64,000 nt of DNA from Cupriavidus basilensis (lineage in GTDB: Bacteria > Pseudomonadota > Gammaproteobacteria > Burkholderiales > Burkholderiaceae). Below the pieces are notes generated by a model. It saw nothing but the letters and a program-made list of their open reading frames with translations. It had not been told where the DNA came from and ran no database searches. Below are positions 8,963 through 18,093 of this stretch, piece after piece. The stretch's first letter is position 1. Each line of letters begins with the position of its first letter. The stretch is from contig NZ_BBQM01000022.1 of assembly GCF_000876015.1 (NCBI RefSeq), positions 248,001 to 312,000 on the forward strand. Direction: 5' to 3'. A program made the translations under genes and the position numbers.

Positions 8963-9454
8963 ATGAATCTGCAAACTTTTGCGTCAGGGCCGCAGGGCGG
9001 CGCCGCTGACGGTCGCAAGACCGTGCAGCCGGATTCCTTCCTGACCCTGCACTACAGCATCTCCCTCGAGAACGGCACGGAGATCATCAGCACGTTCGAA
9101 GAAAAACCCGCCACGCTGCTGCTGGGCCAGGGCCAGTTCGCGCCCACCCTGGAGCAGGCCCTGCTGGGCATGCCCGAGGGCGAGCGCATGACCTACCGGC
9201 TGGCGCCGGAGCATGCCTTCGGCCCGCGCAATCCGGAACTGCTGCAGCGGGTGTCGCTCGCCACGCTGCGCGAAAACAGTTCGTTCGAAGAGAACTACAC
9301 GCCGGGCGACCTGGTCGAGTTCAATGCGCCCGGCGGCGGCAAGTACGCCGGTGTGCTCAAGGAGATCGGCGAGACCGCCGCGCTGTTCGATTTCAATCAT
9401 CCGCTGGCCGGGCAGACCATCCTGTTCGATGTCCAGCTGATCGGCATTCTCTAG
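8963..9454 (+). CDS. fkpB: FKBP-type peptidyl-prolyl cis-trans isomerase, SlpA type
   Basis: A 163-residue cytosolic FKBP. The isomerase domain runs from about residue 22 (SFLTLHYSISLENGTEI) with LLLGQGQFAPTLEQALLGMPEGE and the family's inserted-flap region EHAFGPRNPELLQRV. It is expected to speed proline isomerisation and act as a chaperone. It lies 48 bases upstream of ispH on the same strand, the fkpB-ispH arrangement known in E. coli, so co-transcription is likely. It is divergent from radC with a 110-base shared promoter region. Confidence 0.92.
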   Translation: MNLQTFASGPQGGAADGRKTVQPDSFLTLHYSISLENGTEIISTFEEKPATLLLGQGQFAPTLEQALLGMPEGERMTYRLAPEHAFGPRNPELLQRVSLATLRENSSFEENYTPGDLVEFNAPGGGKYAGVLKEIGETAALFDFNHPLAGQTILFDVQLIGIL

Positions 9455-9502
9455 GCTGAACCAGGCCGGTCCCGCGCCGGCCGCATTGCACTGAATTTCC
9501 GC

Positions 9503-10459
9503 ATGTCCGAACTCACCACAGCCGCCGAAGCCGAGATCCTGATGGCGCAGCCCCGCGGCTTCTGCGCCGGCGTGGATCGCGCCATCGAGATCGTCGAGCG
9601 TGCCCTCGCGCGCTACGGCGCGCCGATCTACGTGCGCCACGAGATTGTCCACAATGCCTACGTGGTCGAGGACCTGCGCCGCAAGGGCGCGATCTTCGTG
9701 CAGGAGCTGGAGGAAGTGCCGTCCGGCTCCACCGTCATCTTCAGCGCGCACGGGGTGTCCAAGGAAGTGCGCGCCGACGCGACCGTGCGCGGCCTCAACG
9801 TGTTCGACGCCACCTGCCCGCTGGTGACGAAGGTCCACGTCGAGGTGGGCAAGATGCGCGCCGAGGGCTGCGAGATCATCATGATCGGCCACGCCGGCCA
9901 CCCGGAGGTCGAGGGCACGATGGGCCAGACCGAGGGCGGCATGCTGCTGGTGGAATCGGCCGAGGACGTGGCGAGGCTCGCCGTGTCCGACCCGAGCCGG
10001 CTGGCCTTCGTGACCCAGACCACGCTGTCGGTGGACGAGACGCTGGAGATCGTCGCCGCGCTGAAGGCGCGCTTCCCGCAGATCCGCGAGCCCAAGAAGC
10101 AGGACATCTGCTACGCCACGCAGAACCGCCAGGACGCCGTGAAGTTCATGGCGCCGCAGGTGGAAGTGGTGATCGTGGTGGGCAGCCCCAACAGCTCGAA
10201 CTCCAACCGCCTGCGCGAGCTGGCCGAGCGCCTGGGCGTGCCGGCCTACATGATCGACTCGCCCGACCAGCTCCGCCCGGAATGGGTCGCGGGCAAGCGC
10301 CGCATCGGCCTGACCGCCGGCGCGTCCGCGCCGGAGGCGCTCGCGCAGTCCATCGTCGAGCGCCTGCGCCTGCTCGGCGTGCGCCACGTGCGCGCGCTCG
10401 ACGGCATCGAGGAGAAGATGTCGTTCCCGCTGCCGCGCGGACTGGTGCCCTCGGCCTGA
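9503..10459 (+). CDS. ispH: 4-hydroxy-3-methylbut-2-enyl diphosphate reductase
   Basis: A 318-residue iron-sulfur enzyme that makes IPP and DMAPP in the last step of the MEP isoprenoid pathway. The three cluster-binding cysteines are visible: Cys21 in RGFCAGVDRA, Cys105 in DATCPLVTKVH and Cys203 in DICYATQNRQ. The substrate-binding blocks HEIVHN, GSPNSSNSNRL and GLTAGASAPE are present. Length is standard. It probably shares a transcript with fkpB. Confidence 0.97.
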   Translation: MSELTTAAEAEILMAQPRGFCAGVDRAIEIVERALARYGAPIYVRHEIVHNAYVVEDLRRKGAIFVQELEEVPSGSTVIFSAHGVSKEVRADATVRGLNVFDATCPLVTKVHVEVGKMRAEGCEIIMIGHAGHPEVEGTMGQTEGGMLLVESAEDVARLAVSDPSRLAFVTQTTLSVDETLEIVAALKARFPQIREPKKQDICYATQNRQDAVKFMAPQVEVVIVVGSPNSSNSNRLRELAERLGVPAYMIDSPDQLRPEWVAGKRRIGLTAGASAPEALAQSIVERLRLLGVRHVRALDGIEEKMSFPLPRGLVPSA

Positions 10460-10992
10460 TCCACGCGCGCCCGGCACCGGCCCGTTCCCCGGGCCGTGCC
10501 GCCGTGCCGGCGGCATGCGCCGGCCGCTGCCTTCCTTTCCGCTTTCCCGCCTGATTACCTGCGCCGGCGCCGCGTGCCGACGTTGCGCGTCGGCTCCACG
10601 CGCCCCCGCCCGTCCGTCCTTCCGTGCCCGCCCTTCGGCGGTGCGCCGCGCACCCGCATGCGGCCGTCCCGGACCGGCCGCGGCCATGCACCAGGATGCG
10701 GCATGAATATGCCGTGACCCCCCGCCAATAATGCACGGCGGCGGTGCCTATTCGCCTTTACGTGTCTGTCGCAGCAGACAAATAAGGGAATTCCCTAGAA
10801 TTAGGAGTTTCCCTATTATGGTGCCGGGCTATTAGGCTCTTGTATTAGAAGGGACACGCTCCTATTAAATGAAACGCCTATTTAATACGGTCCCCTCGCG
10901 AGTGATGCAAGCGCAGCAAAAGCCGGGTCTGGATGGGGGTAGGCACGATTCTTGTTAGTAACGAAGGCTAGCCCGCGAGTAGGCGGGAATTG

Positions 10993-11012
10993 CCCCAATG
11001 TGTGCATTGGGG
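10993..11012. promoter_or_regulatory. Inverted repeat upstream of the livJ promoter
   Basis: Perfect 8-bp arms CCCCAATG and CATTGGGG flank TGTG, about 50 bases before the -35 box. It may be an operator or a small hairpin; no U tract follows, so it is not a terminator. Confidence 0.55.
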
Positions 11013-11064
11013 AAATTCCCTAGCTCACTTTGTGGGTTAATCCTTCAGGTTGTTGCGTCGCATA

Positions 11065-11092
11065 TTGCATCCGCAAAAAAAGGGGATACAAT
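11065..11092 (+). promoter_or_regulatory. Probable sigma-70 promoter of livJ
   Basis: TTGCAT at 11065-11070 and TACAAT at 11087-11092 are 16 bases apart in an AT-rich context. Transcription would begin near 11099, leaving a leader of about 90 bases before the livJ start codon. Confidence 0.6.
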
Positions 11093-11189
11093 TCGCGCGT
11101 TTCAAATTGAAACTAAACAAAGGCGGTTCAGGGGAAACGTCCGGGGGGCGTTGGTTTACCCTGATCATGTGAATCCTAGGAGATCACTC

Positions 11190-12395
11190 ATGCAAATCAC
11201 GTTTGCCAAGATTCTGCCGATCGCAGCCGCAGTGGCGCTGGTTACTGCTTGCGGCAAGAAGGAAGAAAAGCCGGCCGATGCGGCAGCGTCGGCACCTGCT
11301 GCCGCAGCCGCTCCCGCAGCCGGCAGCGGTGACACCGTAGTCAAGATCGGCCACGCGGCTCCGCTCACCGGCGGCATCGCTCACCTTGGCAAGGACAACG
11401 AAAACGGCGCCCGCCTGGCCGTGGAAGAAGTCAACAAGGCCGGCCTCGAAATCAATGGCAAGAAGATCACGCTCGAACTGGTCGGCGAAGACGACGCGGG
11501 CGATCCGAAGACCGGCACCGCCGTGGCGCAGAAGCTGGTCGACGAGAAGGTCGTGGCCGTGGTCGGCCACCTGAACTCGGGCGTGTCGATCCCGGCCTCC
11601 AAGATCTACAGCGATGCCGGCATCGCGCAGATCTCGCCGTCGTCGACCAACCCCGACTACACCAAGCAAGGCTTCAAGACCACCTTCCGCGTGGTGGCCA
11701 CCGACGCCCAGCAGGGCCCGGCGCTGGCCAACTACGCCACCAAGAGCCTGCATGCCAAGTCCGTGGCCATCGTCGATGATGCCACTGCCTACGGCAAGGG
11801 CCTGGCCGACGAGTTCGAGAAGACCGTCAAGGCTTCGGGCGTGAACGTGGTGGCGCGTGAAGCCACCAACGACAAGGCCACCGACTTCAAGGCCATCCTG
11901 ACCAAGATCAAGGGCAAGAAGCCCGACGTGATCATGTACGGCGGCATGGACGCCACCGGCGGCCCGTTCGCCAAGCAGGCCAAGGAACTCGGCATCGGCT
12001 CCAAGATCGTCGGCGGCGACGGCGTGTGTACCGACAAGGTGGCCGAGCTGGCCGGCGACGCGGTGTCCAACATCATCTGCTCGGAAGCCGGCCTGGCCCT
12101 GTCGAAGATGGAGCAGGGCGCGGACTTCGACAAGCGCTACCAGGCTCGCTTCAACGCCCCGGTGCAGATCTACGCGCCGTTCACGTATGACGCCGTGATG
12201 GTCATCGTCGACGCCATGAAGCGCGCCAACTCGACCGAACCGGCAGCCATCCTGGCCGAAATGCCCAAGACGAACTACAAGGGCCTGATCGGCAACATCG
12301 CCTTCGACGACAAGGGCGACATGAAGGAAGGCACGATCACGCTTTACGAATACAAGGACAAGAAGAAGACCGTCCTCGACGTCGTGAAGATGTAA
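11190..12395 (+). CDS. livJ: Branched-chain amino acid ABC transporter, substrate-binding protein
   Basis: A 401-residue periplasmic-binding protein of the LIV type I fold. The N-terminus has a lipoprotein-like signal (ALVTAC at about residues 16-21, then GKKEEK and an Ala/Pro-rich linker), so it is probably tethered to the membrane by Cys21. Conserved blocks include IGHAAPLTGGIAHLGKDNENG, VVGHLNSGVSIPASKIY and DVIMYGGMDATGGP. It would capture leucine, isoleucine or valine and pass them to LivHMGF. The ATG at 11190 has TAGGAGATC upstream. A terminator separates it from livH, which fits the usual excess of binding protein over membrane components. Confidence 0.95.
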   Translation: MQITFAKILPIAAAVALVTACGKKEEKPADAAASAPAAAAAPAAGSGDTVVKIGHAAPLTGGIAHLGKDNENGARLAVEEVNKAGLEINGKKITLELVGEDDAGDPKTGTAVAQKLVDEKVVAVVGHLNSGVSIPASKIYSDAGIAQISPSSTNPDYTKQGFKTTFRVVATDAQQGPALANYATKSLHAKSVAIVDDATAYGKGLADEFEKTVKASGVNVVAREATNDKATDFKAILTKIKGKKPDVIMYGGMDATGGPFAKQAKELGIGSKIVGGDGVCTDKVAELAGDAVSNIICSEAGLALSKMEQGADFDKRYQARFNAPVQIYAPFTYDAVMVIVDAMKRANSTEPAAILAEMPKTNYKGLIGNIAFDDKGDMKEGTITLYEYKDKKKTVLDVVKM

Positions 12396-12419
12396 TCCGG
12401 GCTTACCGGCCCATCCGAA

Positions 12420-12453
12420 CGGCACCGCGAGCATTTTGCGGTGCCGTTTTTTT
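12420..12453 (+). terminator. Terminator or attenuator between livJ and livH
   Basis: The 9-bp perfect stem CGGCACCGC/GCGGTGCCG is followed by seven T residues. It lies 25 bases after the livJ stop and likely cuts transcription into livHMGF, leaving binding-protein mRNA in excess. Confidence 0.88.
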
Positions 12454-12601
12454 AGCCTCGCCGAACATACGGCATCCTTACCAGGGGTGCACCAGGCAGG
12501 CCGCTTACCAGCACATAACACACTACCAAACCACTCACACATTACCGTCTGCCCGGCAACCACTCCACGCCGCGGAGCCTCGGACGGAGCAAGGAGTTTT
12601 C

Positions 12602-13537
12602 ATGGATATCTTTATCCAGCAGATCGTGAATGGTCTGGTGCTCGGCAGCATCTATGCGCTGATCGCACTTGGCTACACCATGGTCTACGGCATTCTCGGG
12701 ATCATCAACTTCGCCCACGGCGACGTGCTGATGATCGGCGCACTGACTGCCCTCTCGGCGATCCTCGGATTGCAGAAATTCGCCCCGGGCCTGCCCGAAT
12801 GGCTCACGCTGGTCATCGCGACGCTGATCGCCATGCCCGTGTGCGCGGTCCTGGCCTACACCATCGAGCGGGTCGCCTACCGGCCGCTGCGCAACGCGCC
12901 GCGCCTGGCGCCGCTGATCACCGCCATCGGCGTGTCCATCATCCTCCAGACGATGGGCATGCTGATCTGGTCGCGCAATCCGCTGACCTTCCCGCAACTG
13001 CTGCCGTCCAGCCCGATCGACATCGGCTCGACCGGCGCCACCATCACCGGCAAGGAAATCGTCATCATCGGCATGGCGCTGATGGTCATGGCGGGCCTGC
13101 TGACGCTGGTCAACCGCACCAAGCTCGGCCGCGCCATGCGCGCCACCGCCGAGAACCAGAAGGTGGCCGGCCTGATGGGCGTGAACCCGAACTTCGTGAT
13201 CTCCGCCACCTTCATGATCGGCGCCGCGCTGGCCGCGCTGGCCGGCGTGATGATGGCCACCAACTACGGCAACGCCCACTTCTACATGGGCTTCATCCCC
13301 GGCCTGAAGGCGTTCACCGCCGCGGTGCTGGGCGGCATCGGCAACCTCGCCGGCGCGATGGTCGGCGGCATGCTGCTGGGCCTGATCGAAGCGCTGGGCG
13401 CCGGCTACATCGGCGACCTCACCGGCGGTGTCTTCGGCTCCAACTACCAGGACGTGTTCGCCTTCATCGTGCTGATCATCGTCCTTGTGTTCCGTCCGTC
13501 CGGCATCATGGGCGAGCGGGTTTCCGAACGCGCCTGA
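12602..13537 (+). CDS. livH: Branched-chain amino acid ABC transporter permease LivH
   Basis: A 311-residue inner-membrane permease with about eight hydrophobic helices. It begins MDIFIQQIVNGLVLGSIYAL and carries the family signature GYTMVYGILGIINFAHGDVLMIGAL and GLKAFTAAVLGGIGNLAGAM. With LivM it forms the transmembrane pore. AAGGAG precedes the start at 12602. livM follows after 11 bases. Confidence 0.96.
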   Translation: MDIFIQQIVNGLVLGSIYALIALGYTMVYGILGIINFAHGDVLMIGALTALSAILGLQKFAPGLPEWLTLVIATLIAMPVCAVLAYTIERVAYRPLRNAPRLAPLITAIGVSIILQTMGMLIWSRNPLTFPQLLPSSPIDIGSTGATITGKEIVIIGMALMVMAGLLTLVNRTKLGRAMRATAENQKVAGLMGVNPNFVISATFMIGAALAALAGVMMATNYGNAHFYMGFIPGLKAFTAAVLGGIGNLAGAMVGGMLLGLIEALGAGYIGDLTGGVFGSNYQDVFAFIVLIIVLVFRPSGIMGERVSERA

Positions 13538-13548
13538 GGAGAGAATCC

Positions 13549-14706
13549 ATGAGTGCCCCGATTCCATCCACGGCGCAACCCGCGCCGCTGACCAAGACCC
13601 CGGCCAAGACCCTGGCCGCGCTGCTTGCCTTCCTGGTGGTCGCCCTGTGCGCGCCGTTCCTCGTGCAGACGCTGGGCGGCAACTACTGGGTGCGCGTGCT
13701 CGACTTCGCGCTGATCTACATCATGCTGGCCCTGGGCCTGAACATCGTGGTGGGCTTCGCCGGCCTGCTCGACCTCGGCTACATCGCCTTCTACGCGGTC
13801 GGCGCCTACCTGATGGCGCTGCTCGGCTCGCCCCACCTGGCGAACCAGTTCGAGTGGATCCACAACCTGTTCCCCAACGGCCTGCACCTGTCGATGTGGT
13901 TCGTGCTGCCGATCGCGGTGGCGGTGGCGGCCACGTTCGGCGTGCTGCTCGGCGCGCCGACGCTCAAGCTGCGCGGCGACTACCTGGCCATCGTGACGCT
14001 GGGCTTCGGCGAGATCATCCGCATCTTCATGAACAACCTCGACCGCCCGATCAACATCACGAACGGGCCGAAGGGCATCACCGCGGTGGACCCGGTCCAT
14101 ATCTTCGGCTTCGATTTCTCGAAGTCGCACGAGATCTTCGGGCTCAAGTTCACGCCGGTGTTCATGTACTACTACCTGCTGGTGTTCCTGGTCATCGTGA
14201 TCGTGTTCATCTGCCTGCGCCTGCAGAACTCGCGCATCGGCCGCGCCTTCGTCGCCATCCGCGAGGACGAGATCGCCGCCAAGGCGATGGGCATCAACAC
14301 CCGCAACGTCAAGCTGCTGGCCTTCGCGATGGGCGCCTCGTTCGGCGGCGCCTCGGGCGCGGTGTTCGGCGCGTTCCAGGGCTTCGTGTCGCCGGAATCG
14401 TTCGTGCTGTGGGAGTCCATCTACATCCTCGCCATCGTGGTGCTGGGCGGCATGGGCCACATCCCGGGCGTGATCCTCGGCGGCATCCTGCTGGTGGGCT
14501 TCCAGGAACTGCTGCGCGTGGTCGCCGAGCCGGCCCAGCGCATGGTCTTCGGCCACGCCATCGTCGACGCGGAAGTGCTGCGCCAGCTGCTGTTCGGCCT
14601 GGCCCTCGTGATCGTGATGCTGTACCGCCCGGCCGGCCTGTGGCCGTCGCCGCGCAAGGAAGACCGCCCGGTCGTGCGCCGCCCCGGCAGCGTCGGCCGT
14701 TTCTGA
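13549..14706 (+). CDS. livM: Branched-chain amino acid ABC transporter permease LivM
   Basis: A 385-residue inner-membrane permease with about ten hydrophobic segments, including LGLNIVVGFAGLLDLGYIAF and the cytoplasmic EAA-like loop LRGDYLAIVTLGFGEIIRI. The N-terminal 30 residues are Pro/Ala-rich and cytoplasmic. It pairs with LivH. The ATG at 13549 has GAGGAGAG upstream, and the gene is followed by livG after 13 bases, so livHMGF is one transcript. Confidence 0.95.
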   Translation: MSAPIPSTAQPAPLTKTPAKTLAALLAFLVVALCAPFLVQTLGGNYWVRVLDFALIYIMLALGLNIVVGFAGLLDLGYIAFYAVGAYLMALLGSPHLANQFEWIHNLFPNGLHLSMWFVLPIAVAVAATFGVLLGAPTLKLRGDYLAIVTLGFGEIIRIFMNNLDRPINITNGPKGITAVDPVHIFGFDFSKSHEIFGLKFTPVFMYYYLLVFLVIVIVFICLRLQNSRIGRAFVAIREDEIAAKAMGINTRNVKLLAFAMGASFGGASGAVFGAFQGFVSPESFVLWESIYILAIVVLGGMGHIPGVILGGILLVGFQELLRVVAEPAQRMVFGHAIVDAEVLRQLLFGLALVIVMLYRPAGLWPSPRKEDRPVVRRPGSVGRF

Positions 14707-14719
14707 CCAGGAGGACAAG

Positions 14720-15496
14720 ATGAGCAACGAGAACTTCCTCCTGTCGGTACAGGGGGTCAACAAGCGCTTCGGCGGGCTGCAGGCCCTGTCCGACGTGGGC
14801 CTGCAGATCCGTCCGGGCCAGATCTACGGCCTGATCGGCCCCAACGGCGCCGGCAAGACCACCTTCTTCAACGTGATCACCGGCCTCTACACGCCGGACT
14901 CGGGCGAGTTCGTGCTGGGCGGCCAGGCCTACCAGCCGACCGCCGTGCACGAAGTGGCCAAGGCCGGCATTGCCCGCACGTTCCAGAACATCCGCCTGTT
15001 CGGCGAGATGACCGCGCTGGAAAATGTCATGGTGGGGCGCCACGTGCGCACCAAGGCCGGCATCTTCGGCGCCATCTTCCGCCCGCCGCACGTGCGGCAC
15101 GAGGAAGAGGGCATCGAGGACATGGCGCATGACCTGCTCGAGTACGTGGGCATCGGCAAGTACGCCAACTTCACCTCGCGCAACCTCTCCTACGGCCATC
15201 AGCGCCGCCTCGAGATCGCCCGGGCGCTGGCCACCGAGCCCAAGCTGCTGGCCCTGGACGAGCCCGCCGCCGGCATGAACGCCACCGAGAAGGTGGAACT
15301 GCGCGGCCTGCTCGACAAGATCCGCAGCGACGGCAAGACCATCCTGCTGATCGAGCACGACGTGAAGCTGGTGATGGGTCTGTGCAACAGCCTGACCGTG
15401 CTCGACTACGGCAAGGTCATCGCGCAGGGCCTGCCGCAAGACGTCCAGAACAATCCAGCGGTGATCGAGGCTTACCTCGGTACCCCGACGCACTGA
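14720..15496 (+). CDS. livG: Branched-chain amino acid ABC transporter ATPase LivG
   Basis: A 258-residue ABC ATPase with Walker A GPNGAGKTT, the signature LSYGHQRRLEIA and Walker B LLALDEPAAGMN, plus the LivG-type insert between Walker A and the signature (RTFQNIRLFGEMTALENVMVG). It energises LivHM. It lies between livM (13-base gap) and livF (14-base gap). Confidence 0.96.
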   Translation: MSNENFLLSVQGVNKRFGGLQALSDVGLQIRPGQIYGLIGPNGAGKTTFFNVITGLYTPDSGEFVLGGQAYQPTAVHEVAKAGIARTFQNIRLFGEMTALENVMVGRHVRTKAGIFGAIFRPPHVRHEEEGIEDMAHDLLEYVGIGKYANFTSRNLSYGHQRRLEIARALATEPKLLALDEPAAGMNATEKVELRGLLDKIRSDGKTILLIEHDVKLVMGLCNSLTVLDYGKVIAQGLPQDVQNNPAVIEAYLGTPTH

Positions 15497-15510
15497 CGGG
15501 GAAAGAGACG

Positions 15511-16227
15511 ATGAAAGATACGCTACTGAAGATTTCCGGCCTGAAGGTCGCCTACGGCGGCATCCAGGCCGTCAAGGGCATCGACCTCGAGATCCGCGAC
15601 GGCGAGCTGGTGACGCTGATCGGCGCCAACGGCGCCGGCAAGACCACCACCATGAAGGCCATCACCGGCCTGCAGGGCTGGGCCGGCGGCGACGTCGAGT
15701 ACATGGGCAAGTCCATCAAGGGCGTGCCCAGCTACGTGCTGCTCAAGCAGGGCCTGGCGATGGTGCCGGAAGGCCGCGGCGTGTTCGCGCGCATGACCAT
15801 CACCGAGAACCTGCAGATGGGCGCCTACACGCGCAGCGACGAGGCCGGCATCAAGGACGACATTGACCGCATGTTCGGCATCTTCCCGCGCCTGAAGGAA
15901 CGCGCCAACCAGCTCGCCGGCACCATGTCCGGCGGCGAGCAGCAGATGCTGGCGATGGCGCGCGCGCTGATGAGCCAGCCCAAGCTGCTGCTGCTCGACG
16001 AACCCTCGATGGGCCTGTCGCCGATCATGGTGGCGAAGATCTTCGAGGTGGTGCGCGACATCTCGGCGCAGGGCGTGACCGTGCTGCTGGTCGAGCAGAA
16101 CGCGCGCCTGGCCTTGCAGGCCGCGCACCGCGGCTACGTCATGGAGTCCGGTCTCGTCACCATGAGCGGCGACGCCAAGCAGATGCTGGACGACCCGAAG
16201 GTGAGGGCGGCCTACCTGGGCGAGTGA
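15511..16227 (+). CDS. livF: Branched-chain amino acid ABC transporter ATPase LivF
   Basis: A 238-residue ABC ATPase with Walker A GANGAGKTTT, signature MSGGEQQMLAMA and Walker B LLLLDEPSMGLSP. It is the second ATPase of the liv system and the last gene of the operon. Its ATG at 15511 follows GAAAGAG. The downstream region carries hairpin repeats rather than a clean terminator. Confidence 0.96.
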   Translation: MKDTLLKISGLKVAYGGIQAVKGIDLEIRDGELVTLIGANGAGKTTTMKAITGLQGWAGGDVEYMGKSIKGVPSYVLLKQGLAMVPEGRGVFARMTITENLQMGAYTRSDEAGIKDDIDRMFGIFPRLKERANQLAGTMSGGEQQMLAMARALMSQPKLLLLDEPSMGLSPIMVAKIFEVVRDISAQGVTVLLVEQNARLALQAAHRGYVMESGLVTMSGDAKQMLDDPKVRAAYLGE

Positions 16228-16301
16228 CGGCGCCGCGACCGCGCCGGCCGAAGCCCGCGAACGGGCCCACGCCGCCCGAGCTAGCCCAAGCAAGGTGTTC
16301 T

Positions 16302-16325
16302 CCCTCTCCCCTCAGGGGGAGAGGG
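16302..16325. repeat. Dispersed GC-rich hairpin element, diverged copy
   Basis: CCCTCTCCCC and GGGGAGAGGG pair around a TCAG loop. It is related to the elements at 5660 and 16424 but lacks their central GC step. It lies 75 bases after livF and may weaken read-through. Confidence 0.7.
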
Positions 16326-16423
16326 CCGGGGAGAGGGGCGGTTTAGCTAGGAGCCACAGGAAGCGGGGCCAGCGGTTTTTTCCAGCACAACAGCATTCGC
16401 CAGCCCCCGCCCTCTCCCCCCGA

Positions 16424-16449
16424 CCCCTCTCCCGCACGCGGGAGAGGGG
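16424..16449. repeat. Dispersed GC-rich hairpin element, copy 2
   Basis: The same 12-bp arms as at 5660-5685 are separated here by AC and followed by the same AGCAAA tail. Only the loop bases differ. Confidence 0.85.
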
Positions 16450-16506
16450 AGCAAAGCGGCGGTGGCGCGGACCATGCGGTAATGCGGCAATCGACGCGGC
16501 GCCCGG

Positions 16507-16547
16507 AAAAAAAGCCCGGTGCAGGTTCAACCTGCACCGGGCTTTTT
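16507..16547. terminator. Bidirectional terminator between livF and argD
   Basis: A long, near-perfect stem built on GCCCGGTGCAGG and its complement is flanked by seven A on the left and five T on the right, so it can stop transcripts from both sides. It lies 42 bases from the argD stop codon. Confidence 0.9.
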
Positions 16548-16588
16548 CACGTCCTCCTGGCCCCGCGGGGCGGAGCCGGCAAGGCCGG

Positions 16589-17776
<1,188 letters not shown>

Positions 17777-17845
17777 GGCGGACTCCAGGGGTCGGCGTGA
17801 AACGGGGGAGAGGAGAGCGGTTGGTCGCGCGCAAGGGGGGCGCGC

Positions 17846-17880
17846 AAAAAAAGGGACTGCAAAAAAGGGACTGCAAAAAC
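17846..17880. repeat. Tandem 14-bp A-rich repeat
   Basis: Two copies of AAAAAAGGGACTGC at about 17847-17860 and 17861-17874 are followed by AAAAAC. A related string occurs inverted near 2145-2160 upstream of the desaturase gene. Function unknown. Confidence 0.6.
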
Positions 17881-17906
17881 AAAAAGCCACGGGGGTTGCC
17901 CGTGGC
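17880..17906 (-). terminator. Terminator of the ferredoxin-reductase gene
   Basis: On the minus strand GCCACGGG pairs with CCCGTGGC, followed by TTTTTGTTTTTG. It lies about 190 bases after the stop of the reductase at 18094. Confidence 0.8.
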
Positions 17907-18093
17907 TCGTCGACCTGAACAAAAGCGATGGACGGTCAGCCGCGCGGCACCCCGGTGGGGAGCATCGTACGGTAGCTGCGTCGGACCATTGCGTAGTTCA
18001 TGGCGGCAAATATAAGGCGCACGCGCCCGGCTGTCAAAACGAATTTTGGACGGGCCGGGCATTGTTGCGGCAACAGGACGGTCCGCGCGGCGC

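Larger units (their letters stand above)
10460..11189. other. Long gene-free region upstream of livJ
   Basis: These 730 bases hold no credible gene. The first 270 are GC-rich like the coding sequence; from about 10740 to 11190 the composition turns AT-richer. That part has a GGGAATTCCC palindrome at 10786-10795 inside the string TTCCCTAGAAT, a hairpin with arms CCCCAATG and CATTGGGG at 10993-11012 followed by AAATTCCCTAG, and the likely livJ promoter. It could carry a long regulated leader or a small RNA; nothing in it matches a leader class I recognise. Confidence 0.5.
16228..16588. other. Convergent intergenic region with hairpin repeats
   Basis: This 361-base gap between livF and the convergent argD holds no gene. 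It contains two GC-rich hairpin repeats and a strong two-way terminator, each listed separately. Confidence 0.7.

Noticed and set aside
10460..10736. Small frames in the GC-rich part of the gap after ispH
   Set aside because: They overlap one another in several frames and are Arg/Pro/Ala-rich; no ribosome-binding site or conserved segment was seen.
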